NCBI GenBank assembly: GCA_021298085.1
Contig: JAJTDE010000011.1
Coordinates: forward strand, 1 to 48,037
Origin: Rubrivivax sp.
GTDB lineage: Bacteria > Pseudomonadota > Gammaproteobacteria > Burkholderiales > Burkholderiaceae_C
Direction: 5' to 3'
Length of the DNA stretch: 48,037 nt
Position 1 is the stretch's first letter. Every line of letters starts with the position of its first letter. The position numbers and the translations under genes are program-made. This document shows, one piece after another, positions 17,384 through 25,274 of this stretch. The notes under the pieces were generated by a model. That model saw only the letters and a program-made list of their open reading frames with translations. It was not told the origin of the DNA and ran no database searches.

Positions 17384-18181
17384 ATGCCCTTGTCATTGCG
17401 CGTCGTCCCGGCCCGTCAGGGTGTCACCTGGATGCGTGACGGCTTTCGTTTGTTTGCCAAGCACCCGCTCCAGTTCAGCCTGATGTTTGTGGTGTTCCTG
17501 GTCACGGTGGTCCTGGGCGCCATGCTGCCCGCGCTGGCCGGGCTGATGATCATGGCCGCCGCGCCGCTGTTTGGCCTGGGCTTCATGCTGGCCGCCGAAT
17601 CGGCGCTCAACAAGGGCCCCATCCACCCGGGGCTCTTCATCAAGCCGCTGATGGTCGACGCCAAACGCCGCCAGGCGCTGCTGCTGATTGCTGCAGCCTA
17701 CGGCCTGTGCATGTTTGTGGCCCTGGCACTGGGCCAGTGGGCCGATGGCGGCAGCATGCTCAGGCTGCAGCAGCTGCAGGCCGAGCAGGCTTCGCCCGAC
17801 GAGATTGCAGCGCTGATGAGCACACCCGAATTCCGCAATGGCCTGTTCATCCGGCTGCTGCTGATCAGCGTGGTGTCGGCGGTGTTCTGGCACGCCCCGG
17901 CACTGGTGCACTGGGGTGGCCAAGGGACGGCGCAGGCGGTGTTCTCGAGTGTGGTGGCCGTCTGGCGCAACCGCGGCGCCTACATCGTCTTCATGCTGAG
18001 CTGGCTGGGCATCGCCATCCTGTTCGGTTCGCTCACGGCCCTTGCACTGGCGGTCCTGGGCCTGCAGAACCTGGCCGGCATGGTCATCATCCCCGGTGCG
18101 CTGATCTTCAGCACCGTCTACTTCGTCTCGATGCTCTTCCCGTTCAACGACTGTTTTGGCAACAGCGCGCCCGCGCCGTGA
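17384..18181 (+). CDS. BPSS1780-family integral membrane protein
   Basis: Inner-membrane protein of 265 residues and unknown function. The N-terminus, SLRVVPARQGVTWMRDGFRLF, is the characteristic opening of a family named from Burkholderia and widespread in Betaproteobacteria. About five to six hydrophobic helices follow (FSLMFVVFLVTVVLGAML, LAGLMIMAAAPLFGLGFML, ALLLIAAAYGLCMFVALAL, and others). It lies 8 nt after thrB, with ATG 17384 chosen by family start. It has no catalytic motif that I can see. The gene ends 31 nt before the convergent uvrD stop. Confidence 0.88.
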   Translation: MPLSLRVVPARQGVTWMRDGFRLFAKHPLQFSLMFVVFLVTVVLGAMLPALAGLMIMAAAPLFGLGFMLAAESALNKGPIHPGLFIKPLMVDAKRRQALLLIAAAYGLCMFVALALGQWADGGSMLRLQQLQAEQASPDEIAALMSTPEFRNGLFIRLLLISVVSAVFWHAPALVHWGGQGTAQAVFSSVVAVWRNRGAYIVFMLSWLGIAILFGSLTALALAVLGLQNLAGMVIIPGALIFSTVYFVSMLFPFNDCFGNSAPAP

Positions 18182-18191
18182 CGCCAGCGCG

Positions 18192-18209
18192 CTGAAGCCC
18201 TGGCTTCAG
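18192..18209. terminator. Hairpin between convergent BPSS1780 and uvrD genes
   Basis: A perfect inverted repeat, CTGAAGCC-CT-GGCTTCAG, lies in the 31-bp gap between two convergent stop codons and could end transcription from both sides. There is no T-run on either side, so intrinsic termination would be weak; position is the main argument. Confidence 0.35.
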
Positions 18210-18212
18210 GTA

Positions 18213-20588
18213 TCAGTTGATCGCGGTGAGCTTGGCCACGGCCAGTGCCAGCCACTTCACACCATGGCGGCCGAAGTTGACCTGGGCGCGGGCGTCGTCG
18301 CCCTGGCCTTCCAGCATCAGGATCACGCCTTCGCCGAACTTGGTGTGGAACACGCTCTGGCCTGAACGCCAACGGCCGCCCGCCCCTGCCGCGGCCGAGG
18401 CCTGCCGGGGCGTGAACGGCACCGCGGGTTCAGCGCGCGGCTCCTGACGTCCCACACCCACCACAGAGTTCAGCCCGTTGCCGCGCTGCCAGGATTGCTG
18501 GTACTCGCGGGCATACCCTGAGCCAAAGCTGCCATGGCGCGGGCTCAACCACTTCAGCGACGCCTCCGGCAGTTCTTCCAGGAACCGGCTCTTGACGTTG
18601 TAGCGCGTCTGCCCGTGCAGCATGCGCGATTGGCTGAAGCTCAGGTACAGCCGCCTGCGTGCACGGGTGATGGCCACATACATCAGGCGGCGCTCCTCCT
18701 CCAGCCCGTCGGCGTCGGACATCGCGTTTTCGTGCGGGAACAGGCCCTCTTCCAGGCCGGTGATGAACACGCAGTCAAATTCCAGGCCCTTGGCCGCGTG
18801 CACCGTCATCAGCTGGATGGCGTCCTGGCCGGCCTGCGCCTGGTTGTCGCCGGCTTCCAGCGCGGCGTGGGTCAGGAAGGCGGCCAGGGGTGACATCACC
18901 TCGCCGTCGGCATCGGGAACGCTGAGCGCCGGCAGCATTTCGTCCACCGGCAGGCTCACGGCGTCCTTGCCAAAGCCTTCCTGCATCACAAAGGCCTCGG
19001 CGGCGTTGACCAGTTCCTGCAGGTTCTCGATGCGGTCCTGGCCTTCTCGCTCGCTGCGGTAGTGATCGACCAGACCCGCCTCAGCGATGACGTGTTCGAT
19101 GATCTGCCGCAGGGAGCTGCCGCGTGTGGCCTCGGCCACCCTGCCCACCATCGCGTTGAACGACATCAGGTTGGCGCCGGCCTTGCCCGCGACCGACGTG
19201 ACACTCTGGTAGAGGCTGCGGCCGCTGGCGCGGGCAGCGTCCTGCAACTGTTCCAGTGTCCTGGCGCCAATGCCCCGGGGCGGAAAGTTGACGACTCTCA
19301 GGTAGCTGGTGTCGTCGTTGGGGTTCTCGATCAACCTCAGGTACGCCAGCGCATGCTTGATCTCGGCGCGTTCGAAGAAGCGCAGGCCGCCGTACACGCG
19401 GTAAGGCACGCCAGCATTGAACAGCGCGCTTTCCATCACCCGGCTCTGGGCATTGCTGCGGTACAGAAGCGCGATCTCGCTGCGCGGCGTGCCACCGCGA
19501 TGAAGCGTTTGGGCTTCTTCCAGGAACCAGCGGGCTTCCTCAAAGTCGCTCGGGCTTTCCTGCACCCGCACAGGCTCTCCAGCGCCGGCGTCGGTGCGCA
19601 GGTTCTTGCCCAGCCGGCGGCTGTTGCGGGAGATCAGCTCGTTGGCCGCGTCCAGGATGTTGCCGGCCGAGCGGTAATTGCGCTCGAGCTTGATCAGCTG
19701 CTGCACGCGGAATTCGCGCTCGAAATCGGCCATGTTGCCGACTTGCGCGCCGCGAAAGGCATAGATGCTCTGGTCGTCGTCACCCACGGCAAACACCCCT
19801 TGCGGGGGCTGCGACTGCGGGGGCGCAAACATCTTCAGCCACAGGTATTGCAGGCGGTTGGTGTCCTGGAACTCGTCCACCAGCACATGGCGAAAACGCA
19901 TCCGGTAGTGGGTGCGCACCGCTTCGTGGTCACGCATGAGCTCGTAGGTGCGCAGCAGCAGTTCGGCAAAGTCGACCACGCCTTCGCGCTCGCACTGGTC
20001 CTGGTAGGCCTGGTAGATGGCGGCCAGGGTGCGTGTCTGGGCGTCGCGCTGCTCGATGTCACCCGGGCGCAGGCCATCTTCCTTGCTGGAGGCGATGAAC
20101 CAGCTCACCTGCTTGGGCACAAACCGCTCGTCGTCGATGTTGAGGGCCTTGATGACCCGCTTGACGGCCGACAGCGTGTCCTGGGCATCCAGGATCTGAA
20201 AGCCCTGGGGCAGGCCGGCCAACTTCCAGTGGGCGCGCAGGAACCGGTTGCACAGGCCGTGGAAGGTGCCGATCCACATGCCGCGCACGGGAATCGGCAG
20301 CATGGCCGACAGGCGCGTCAGCATTTCCTTGGCGGCCTTGTTGGTGAAGGTGACCGCCAGCACCCCGCCGGGCGATACCTGCCCGGTGTGCAGCAGCCAG
20401 GCCACCCGGGTCGTCAGCACCCGGGTCTTGCCCGAGCCGGCACCCGCCAGGATGAGCGCTGGCTGCGCCGGCAGCGTCACCGCCGCCAGTTGTTCGGGGT
20501 TCAGGCCCTGCAGCAGTCTGGAGGGCATGGCTGCCGCCGACGCGGTGGCAGCCTGTGGAGAATCGTCGTGGTCGGGGGAAGGGCCCAT
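18213..20588 (-). CDS. uvrD: ATP-dependent DNA helicase UvrD/PcrA type
   Basis: Superfamily 1A 3'-5' helicase for nucleotide-excision and mismatch repair, 791 residues from ATG 20588. Motifs in order are Q-motif LNPEQLAAV, Walker A AGAGSGKTRVLTTR, DEFQDTNRLQYLWL, VGDDDQSIYAFRGA, LERNYRSAGNILDAAN, TVHAAKGLEFDCVFITGLEEG and MYVAITRARRRLYL. The last 45 residues (FHTKFGEGVILMLEG...) match the Tudor-like tail of UvrD/PcrA rather than Rep. The first 20 residues look unconserved, so MPSRLLQG (start 20528) is an alternative. The upstream GGDEF-EAL gene ends 9 nt before the start, so they are likely co-transcribed. Confidence 0.95.
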   Translation of the reverse strand: MGPSPDHDDSPQAATASAAAMPSRLLQGLNPEQLAAVTLPAQPALILAGAGSGKTRVLTTRVAWLLHTGQVSPGGVLAVTFTNKAAKEMLTRLSAMLPIPVRGMWIGTFHGLCNRFLRAHWKLAGLPQGFQILDAQDTLSAVKRVIKALNIDDERFVPKQVSWFIASSKEDGLRPGDIEQRDAQTRTLAAIYQAYQDQCEREGVVDFAELLLRTYELMRDHEAVRTHYRMRFRHVLVDEFQDTNRLQYLWLKMFAPPQSQPPQGVFAVGDDDQSIYAFRGAQVGNMADFEREFRVQQLIKLERNYRSAGNILDAANELISRNSRRLGKNLRTDAGAGEPVRVQESPSDFEEARWFLEEAQTLHRGGTPRSEIALLYRSNAQSRVMESALFNAGVPYRVYGGLRFFERAEIKHALAYLRLIENPNDDTSYLRVVNFPPRGIGARTLEQLQDAARASGRSLYQSVTSVAGKAGANLMSFNAMVGRVAEATRGSSLRQIIEHVIAEAGLVDHYRSEREGQDRIENLQELVNAAEAFVMQEGFGKDAVSLPVDEMLPALSVPDADGEVMSPLAAFLTHAALEAGDNQAQAGQDAIQLMTVHAAKGLEFDCVFITGLEEGLFPHENAMSDADGLEEERRLMYVAITRARRRLYLSFSQSRMLHGQTRYNVKSRFLEELPEASLKWLSPRHGSFGSGYAREYQQSWQRGNGLNSVVGVGRQEPRAEPAVPFTPRQASAAAGAGGRWRSGQSVFHTKFGEGVILMLEGQGDDARAQVNFGRHGVKWLALAVAKLTAIN

Positions 20589-20597
20589 CCACCGATT

Positions 20598-22523
20598 CTA
20601 GGGACGTGCCTTGACCATCCCCGACAAGTCCAGGTCCACCAGCTCAGTCACCTCGAGCCCCTGGAAGCCCGACGGGCGCTGCTGGCGCAAAAACTGGTTG
20701 TGCTGTTCCTGCAGCCAGGGGGTCAGTGCATCGGCGGGAAGCGCCTTGCACAGGAGCCAACCCTGCATCTCATGACAGCCGAGCCCGGTGAGGAAGCGGG
20801 CCTGCGCCTCGGTCTCGACACCCTCGGCCACCACGTGGATGTCCAGGCTCTTGCCCAGCGCCACCACGGCCGTCGCAATGGCGGCGTCTTCGGGGTTCTC
20901 GGGCAGCTGCATCACGAACGACCGGTCCATCTTGAGGGTGTCCACATCGAGGCGCCGCAGGTAGGACAGCGATGAATGCCCCGTGCCAAAGTCGTCGATG
21001 GCCAGCCGCACACCCAGCTGGGCAAAGGCCGCCAACACCGCCCGGTTGCCCTCGGTGTCTTCCATCAGCAGGCTCTCGGTCAGTTCCAGCTCCAGACGGT
21101 TGGGCGCGATGCCGGCTTGTTCGAGGGAATCGCGCACCAGCGCCACCAGGTGCGCCTGGCGCAGCTGGCGTGCCGACAGGTTGACCGCCACCGAGAACGG
21201 TGGCAAGCCCAGCGCATCCCAGCGGGCCATCTGTGCGCAGGCCTCGCGGATGACCCAGGCACCGGCCTGCACAATCAAGCCCGTGTCTTCCAGCACGCTG
21301 ATGAAACGGTCTGGCGGCACCATGCCGCGCCCGGGGCAATGCCAGCGAATCAAGGCCTCGCAGCCCGTCACGTGGCGTGACTTCAAATTGGCCTTGGGCT
21401 GGTAGAACAGCTGAAATTCCTGGCGTTCCAGCGCCCGCCGCAAGCTGCCTTCCAGGCTGAGCCGTACCTTCACGGCGGCATTCAGGTCGTCGCTGAAGAA
21501 GCTGTAGGTGTTGCGGCCCAGGGCCTTGGACCGGTACATCGCCATGTCGGCGTGGCGGATCATGCCGTCCAAGTCCACGTCGTGCATGGGGTACAGCGAA
21601 ATGCCGATGCTGGTCGACACCTGAATCTCTTCACCCATGAAATCCAGCGGCTGCGACAAGGCTTCCAGCAATCGCCGCGCCACGATGGCCGCGTCGTCGA
21701 CGCCACCCACGTCTTCCAGGATGATCGTGAACTCGTCGCCGCCCAGGCGGGACAGGGTTGCAGCGGCGGTGCGCGGGCCCACCAGCACCGCATCACTGCC
21801 GCGCAGGCAGGCCGTCAGCAGCTGGGCCACCTTCTGCAGCAGCTGGTCGCCGGCGCCATGGCCCAGGCTGTCGTTGATGAGCTTGAAGCGGTCCAGGTCC
21901 AGAAAGAAAAGCGCCATGGGCTTGCTGCTGCGGCGAGCGCGTTCCATCGCACGGGCCAGCTCATGCCGGAAGTGGTCGCGGTTGTGCAGTCCGGTCAGGC
22001 TGTCGTAGCTGGCCAGGCGCTCGACCGTCTGCTGCAGGCGCACGGCATCGCGGGGCTGTCCCAGCAGGATCACCGGCACCGGGCGGCTGCCATGACGGCC
22101 CATGCACACACGCAGGCTGACCGTGGGCGCCGCCGTGTTGCCAGTCTCACCCTCGGTGGCTGCGGCGGCACGGACACCGTAGTCGCCATCGGGCACATGC
22201 CGCCAGAAATCGGTCTCCGTGTGGGCAGCGGCCTCTGGCAACACCAGCCAATCGTTCAAGGGGCTGCCACGCCAGTGGTCACCGCCCAGCTGCAGCAGTT
22301 GGCGCGCCACCGGGTTGGCGTTGCGCACACGGCCAGCGTCGTCACAGACCACCACGGCCTGGTCGCCCTGTTCCCAGAGCACCTGGAACACGGCCTTCGA
22401 ACTGCCTCGGCTGCGCCCGCTGGAGCCCGCCTCCTGGAGCTCGGTGGGTCCATCCTGAAGGCTGAGCTCGCGGGCAGGCGCGAGATGGGCGCGACCCACG
22501 CACCTGGCCACCATCTGCGCCAT
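20598..22523 (-). CDS. PAS-GGDEF-EAL cyclic-di-GMP signalling protein
   Basis: Bifunctional-type c-di-GMP enzyme of about 641 residues without clear membrane segments. A PAS-like region (about 45-150, QVLWEQGDQAVVVCDDAGRV) is followed by GGDEF (about 175-350; RLGGDEFTIIL intact) and EAL (about 365-610). The EAL active-site segments are all present: CEALIRW, NLSARQL, LELELTES, AIDDFGTGHSS, LKMDRSF and VAEGVETE. Phosphodiesterase activity is therefore expected. In the GGDEF domain the RGSD that would form the I-site is separated from GGDEF by an insertion of about a dozen residues, instead of the usual five-residue spacing. The start is uncertain: 22523 (MAQMVARCV) is preferred, while a frame open to 22646 has a non-conserved Arg/Pro-rich N-terminus. 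Confidence 0.92.
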   Translation of the reverse strand: MAQMVARCVGRAHLAPARELSLQDGPTELQEAGSSGRSRGSSKAVFQVLWEQGDQAVVVCDDAGRVRNANPVARQLLQLGGDHWRGSPLNDWLVLPEAAAHTETDFWRHVPDGDYGVRAAAATEGETGNTAAPTVSLRVCMGRHGSRPVPVILLGQPRDAVRLQQTVERLASYDSLTGLHNRDHFRHELARAMERARRSSKPMALFFLDLDRFKLINDSLGHGAGDQLLQKVAQLLTACLRGSDAVLVGPRTAAATLSRLGGDEFTIILEDVGGVDDAAIVARRLLEALSQPLDFMGEEIQVSTSIGISLYPMHDVDLDGMIRHADMAMYRSKALGRNTYSFFSDDLNAAVKVRLSLEGSLRRALERQEFQLFYQPKANLKSRHVTGCEALIRWHCPGRGMVPPDRFISVLEDTGLIVQAGAWVIREACAQMARWDALGLPPFSVAVNLSARQLRQAHLVALVRDSLEQAGIAPNRLELELTESLLMEDTEGNRAVLAAFAQLGVRLAIDDFGTGHSSLSYLRRLDVDTLKMDRSFVMQLPENPEDAAIATAVVALGKSLDIHVVAEGVETEAQARFLTGLGCHEMQGWLLCKALPADALTPWLQEQHNQFLRQQRPSGFQGLEVTELVDLDLSGMVKARP

Positions 22524-22743
22524 CGATTTGCCCAATCCCAACACACTGCCCCGCGTTCTGCATCGGCACACCCGCTGTGCCGTTGGTTGGGGTATCGGCC
22601 CGGTGGCGTCCGGTCTGAGGGGCCGCAGCGGCCAGCGGCCCGGCACGGTCCCTAGAATTTGCGGGACTTCGGGTCATGTGTGACATGCTTCACGCCCAAA
22701 GCCGTCCCGCCTGACCGCACCGATTGACAGCCAACCAACCGCC

Positions 22744-23721
22744 ATGGACATCTTCGATTACGACAACATCCTGCTGCTGCCCCGCAAATGCCGCGTCGAC
22801 AGCCGCAGCGAATGCGACCCTTCCCTGGAATTTGGCGGCCGTCGCTTCAAGCTGCCGGTGGTGCCGGCCAACATGAAGACCGTGCTGGACGAACCCATCG
22901 CCCAGTGGCTCGCGGCCAACGGGTACTTCTACGTGATGCACCGCTTTGACCTGGACAACGTGGCCTTCGCGCGCCGCATGCGCGACAAGGGGCTGTTCGT
23001 CTCGATCAGCTCGGGCGTCAAGGCCGCCGACTTTGCGGTGATCGACCAGCTGGCCGCCGAAGGGGTGGGTGCCGACTACATCACCATCGACATCGCCCAC
23101 GGCCACGCGGAAAGCGTGCGCAAGACCATCGAACACATCCGCCAACGCCTGCCACAGGCCTTCATCATTGCCGGCAACGTCGCAACACCGGAAGCCGTGA
23201 TCGACCTGGAAAACTGGGGCGCTGACGCGACCAAGGTCGGCGTCGGTCCCGGCAAGGTCTGCATCACCAAGATGAAGACGGGCTTCGGCACCGGCGGCTG
23301 GCAGCTGTCAGCCGTGAAGTGGTGCGCCCGCGTGGCCAGCAAGCCCATCATCGCCGACGGCGGCATTCGCCACCACGGCGACATCGCCAAGAGCGTGCGC
23401 TTCGGCGCCACGATGGTGATGATCGGCTCGCTGTTTGCCGGGCACGAGGAATCCCCCGGTCAAACGGTTGAAGTGGATGGCAAGCGCTACAAGGAATACT
23501 ACGGCTCAGCCAGCGACTTCAACAAGGGCGAGTACAAGCACGTCGAGGGCAAGCGCATCCTGGAGCCCATCAAGGGGCACCTCGCGGACACCCTGCGCGA
23601 GATGCGCGAAGACGTGCAGAGCTCGATCAGCTACGCCGGCGGCCGCGCCCTGGCCGACTTGAAGAAGGTGCCCTACGTCATCCTCGGCGGCGAGAACGCC
23701 GGAGAGCACCTGTTCATGTGA
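22744..23721 (+). CDS. guaC: GMP reductase
   Basis: NADPH-dependent deamination of GMP to IMP, for purine salvage. It has 325 residues and no CBS domains, which separates it from IMP dehydrogenase. The catalytic loop is [20 protein letters not shown]. The phosphate-site stretches [15 protein letters not shown] and [19 protein letters not shown] are present, with [14 protein letters not shown] in the flap. The sequence follows the Bacillus/Streptococcus-type GuaC ([16 protein letters not shown]...) rather than the longer E. coli form. Start ATG 22744 has no clear Shine-Dalgarno sequence. The upstream 220 bases hold a GGCCGC-A-GCGGCC palindrome (22621-22633) and a TAGAAT (22653-22658) -10 candidate. 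It is convergent with the S41 protease gene. Confidence 0.96.
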   Translation: MDIFDYDNILLLPRKCRVDSRSECDPSLEFGGRRFKLPVVPANMKTVLDEPIAQWLAANGYFYVMHRFDLDNVAFARRMRDKGLFVSISSGVKAADFAVIDQLAAEGVGADYITIDIAHGHAESVRKTIEHIRQRLPQAFIIAGNVATPEAVIDLENWGADATKVGVGPGKVCITKMKTGFGTGGWQLSAVKWCARVASKPIIADGGIRHHGDIAKSVRFGATMVMIGSLFAGHEESPGQTVEVDGKRYKEYYGSASDFNKGEYKHVEGKRILEPIKGHLADTLREMREDVQSSISYAGGRALADLKKVPYVILGGENAGEHLFM

Positions 23722-23772
23722 GTCGATGGCGGAAGGGGGCTGGCCCACCAGGGCAGGCCCAGCCCTTGACGC

Positions 23773-25203
23773 TCAGCGGCCAAGCATGCCCTGCCGGTCA
23801 CCCGGCTCGGCGCCGCCCTGCCAGAAGCGCTGCTCAGACGGCTTTTCCTGGCGTGCCGACAAGCCCACCGGGCATCGCCCGCCATCGGCCATGGTGCTGG
23901 CCGCCGACATGAGCGGGTCACCCAGGCCGCCTTGGTCCTGGGTGAAGCTCTCGGTCACGGCGCACGACGCTGCCAAGCCATTGAAGTAGCGGCCCTGGTT
24001 GAGTGCATTGACACTCTCGAAATTGACCACGCTGTAGGTGGTGCCGCAGCTGTCCGACGTCGGCACAAAGCCCACCGGCTTGCCGCAGGTGGTTTCGCCG
24101 ATGGTGACCACCTGCACACCCACCCCCTGCAGCCCGTTGACGATCTGCTCGCTGGCCGAGCAGGTACGCCGGCCCATCAGCACATAGACACGCGGCACGT
24201 TGGCTGCCGCGGCCGGTGTCGGGTTGGCAAACAGGAAGGACTGGTTCTGCGCTTGCCGCTTGTCGTTGTACAGCAGCGTGGTGAACGTGCGGCCGGCCGC
24301 CGCGTTGCCCGCGATGTAGGACGCGATGGTGCCAGCCATCGACACCAGGCCACCACCGTTGTAGCGCAGGTCGAGGACGATGTCCTGCACGCCACTGGCG
24401 CGGAAGCTGGCAAAGGTGGCGTCCAGCGGCGTGGCCGTCTGCGACACCATGTTGCGCACCTCGAGGTAACCCAGCCGACGGCCACCCGGGGTGATGACCA
24501 CACGGCTGCCACGAACCGGCGACAGGTCGTAGATGACCGACGACAGCGTGGCGCTGCGCTCTGCCCCGGCCGCGGTGCGCCACTGGATGGTGAGTGTCTG
24601 GCCAGCGGCCGTCGCGCTCAGGGCCCCCAGGTCATTGGCGGCGATGAGATCGGCGGCTGAGCGGCCGTTGAGGGCCAGGACCTGGTCGCCACGGACGAGC
24701 CCTGCGCCGGCAGCCGGGGACAGCGGGTCGACCGAGCGCACATAGAGCGGCCGAGCCGGGAACCCGGCCACCTCCAAGCCCGCCACCGAAACACCATAAC
24801 CCAGCGTCTTGCCATCACCGAAGAACCGGTTGAACGACTCCGTGCTTTCAAAGCCGCTCCAGCGGTCGGCCGGGAAGGTGGCGTCACCCTTGCTCAGCAG
24901 CGCATCAAAGTGCTGCGCCACGGACGACGCGCCCTCGGGGCTGGGTGCGGGGCTCAGCCGGTACCAGAAATAGTCGGTATTGAAGTAGTTCGAGAGATAA
25001 CGCTTGACTTCAACGGTAGAGCAGCCTGCAGCACCCCCACCGACGCTGCCGCCATCGCCTCCACCGCCGCCGCAGGCCGACAGCAGCATCAGCGCCGCGC
25101 CGGCCGTCGCCCAGCGCCGCCATGCGGCACCTGTACCCCGGCCACGGTGCTCAGCACCGGTATCACTGTGCGTCTCGGCCTTCACCATCGGCTTGCATTC
25201 CAT
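23773..25203 (-). CDS. S41-family (C-terminal processing) peptidase, lipoprotein
   Basis: Envelope serine protease of 476 residues. The signal peptide ends in a lipobox, LLSAC, near residue 44, followed by a Gly-rich linker, so it is a predicted lipoprotein. A PDZ-like domain is seen around 150-220 ([31 protein letters not shown], quoted here in part as the key segment [18 protein letters not shown]). The S41 core has [14 protein letters not shown], the nucleophile Ser in [14 protein letters not shown] and the general-base Lys in [11 protein letters not shown]. Unusually, Cys residues flank both catalytic residues, and further Cys pairs (SDSCGTT, ASCAVT, GRCPVG) suggest disulfides. The start is ATG 25203 or 25188. 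It is divergent from valS by 71 bp. Substrate unknown. Confidence 0.9.
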   Translation of the reverse strand: MECKPMVKAETHSDTGAEHRGRGTGAAWRRWATAGAALMLLSACGGGGGDGGSVGGGAAGCSTVEVKRYLSNYFNTDYFWYRLSPAPSPEGASSVAQHFDALLSKGDATFPADRWSGFESTESFNRFFGDGKTLGYGVSVAGLEVAGFPARPLYVRSVDPLSPAAGAGLVRGDQVLALNGRSAADLIAANDLGALSATAAGQTLTIQWRTAAGAERSATLSSVIYDLSPVRGSRVVITPGGRRLGYLEVRNMVSQTATPLDATFASFRASGVQDIVLDLRYNGGGLVSMAGTIASYIAGNAAAGRTFTTLLYNDKRQAQNQSFLFANPTPAAAANVPRVYVLMGRRTCSASEQIVNGLQGVGVQVVTIGETTCGKPVGFVPTSDSCGTTYSVVNFESVNALNQGRYFNGLAASCAVTESFTQDQGGLGDPLMSAASTMADGGRCPVGLSARQEKPSEQRFWQGGAEPGDRQGMLGR

Positions 25204-25222
25204 GTCAACGTGCCCCCTTGCC

Positions 25223-25239
25223 TACAATTGTCAACAATT
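25223..25239 (+). promoter_or_regulatory. Possible valS -10 element and small inverted repeat
   Basis: In the 71-bp gap between the divergent S41 protease and valS genes, TACAAT (25223-25228) matches five of six bases of a -10 box. It overlaps an inverted repeat, AATTG-TCAA-CAATT (25226-25239). No good -35 is present on the plus strand. On the minus strand the same repeat contains TTGACA (25234-25229), but no suitable -10 follows it. Confidence 0.3.
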
Positions 25240-25274
25240 CTGCGGGCCCTTCCGGCGCCGGCCACCACACCACC

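Noticed and set aside
19062..20975. A 637-codon plus-strand open frame opposite uvrD
   Set aside because: Antisense shadow of UvrD motifs, with no recognisable domain and no ribosome-binding site.
25204..25274. T-box or other leader control of valS
   Set aside because: Only 71 bp separate valS from its divergent neighbour, too little for a T-box, and no leader motif is seen.
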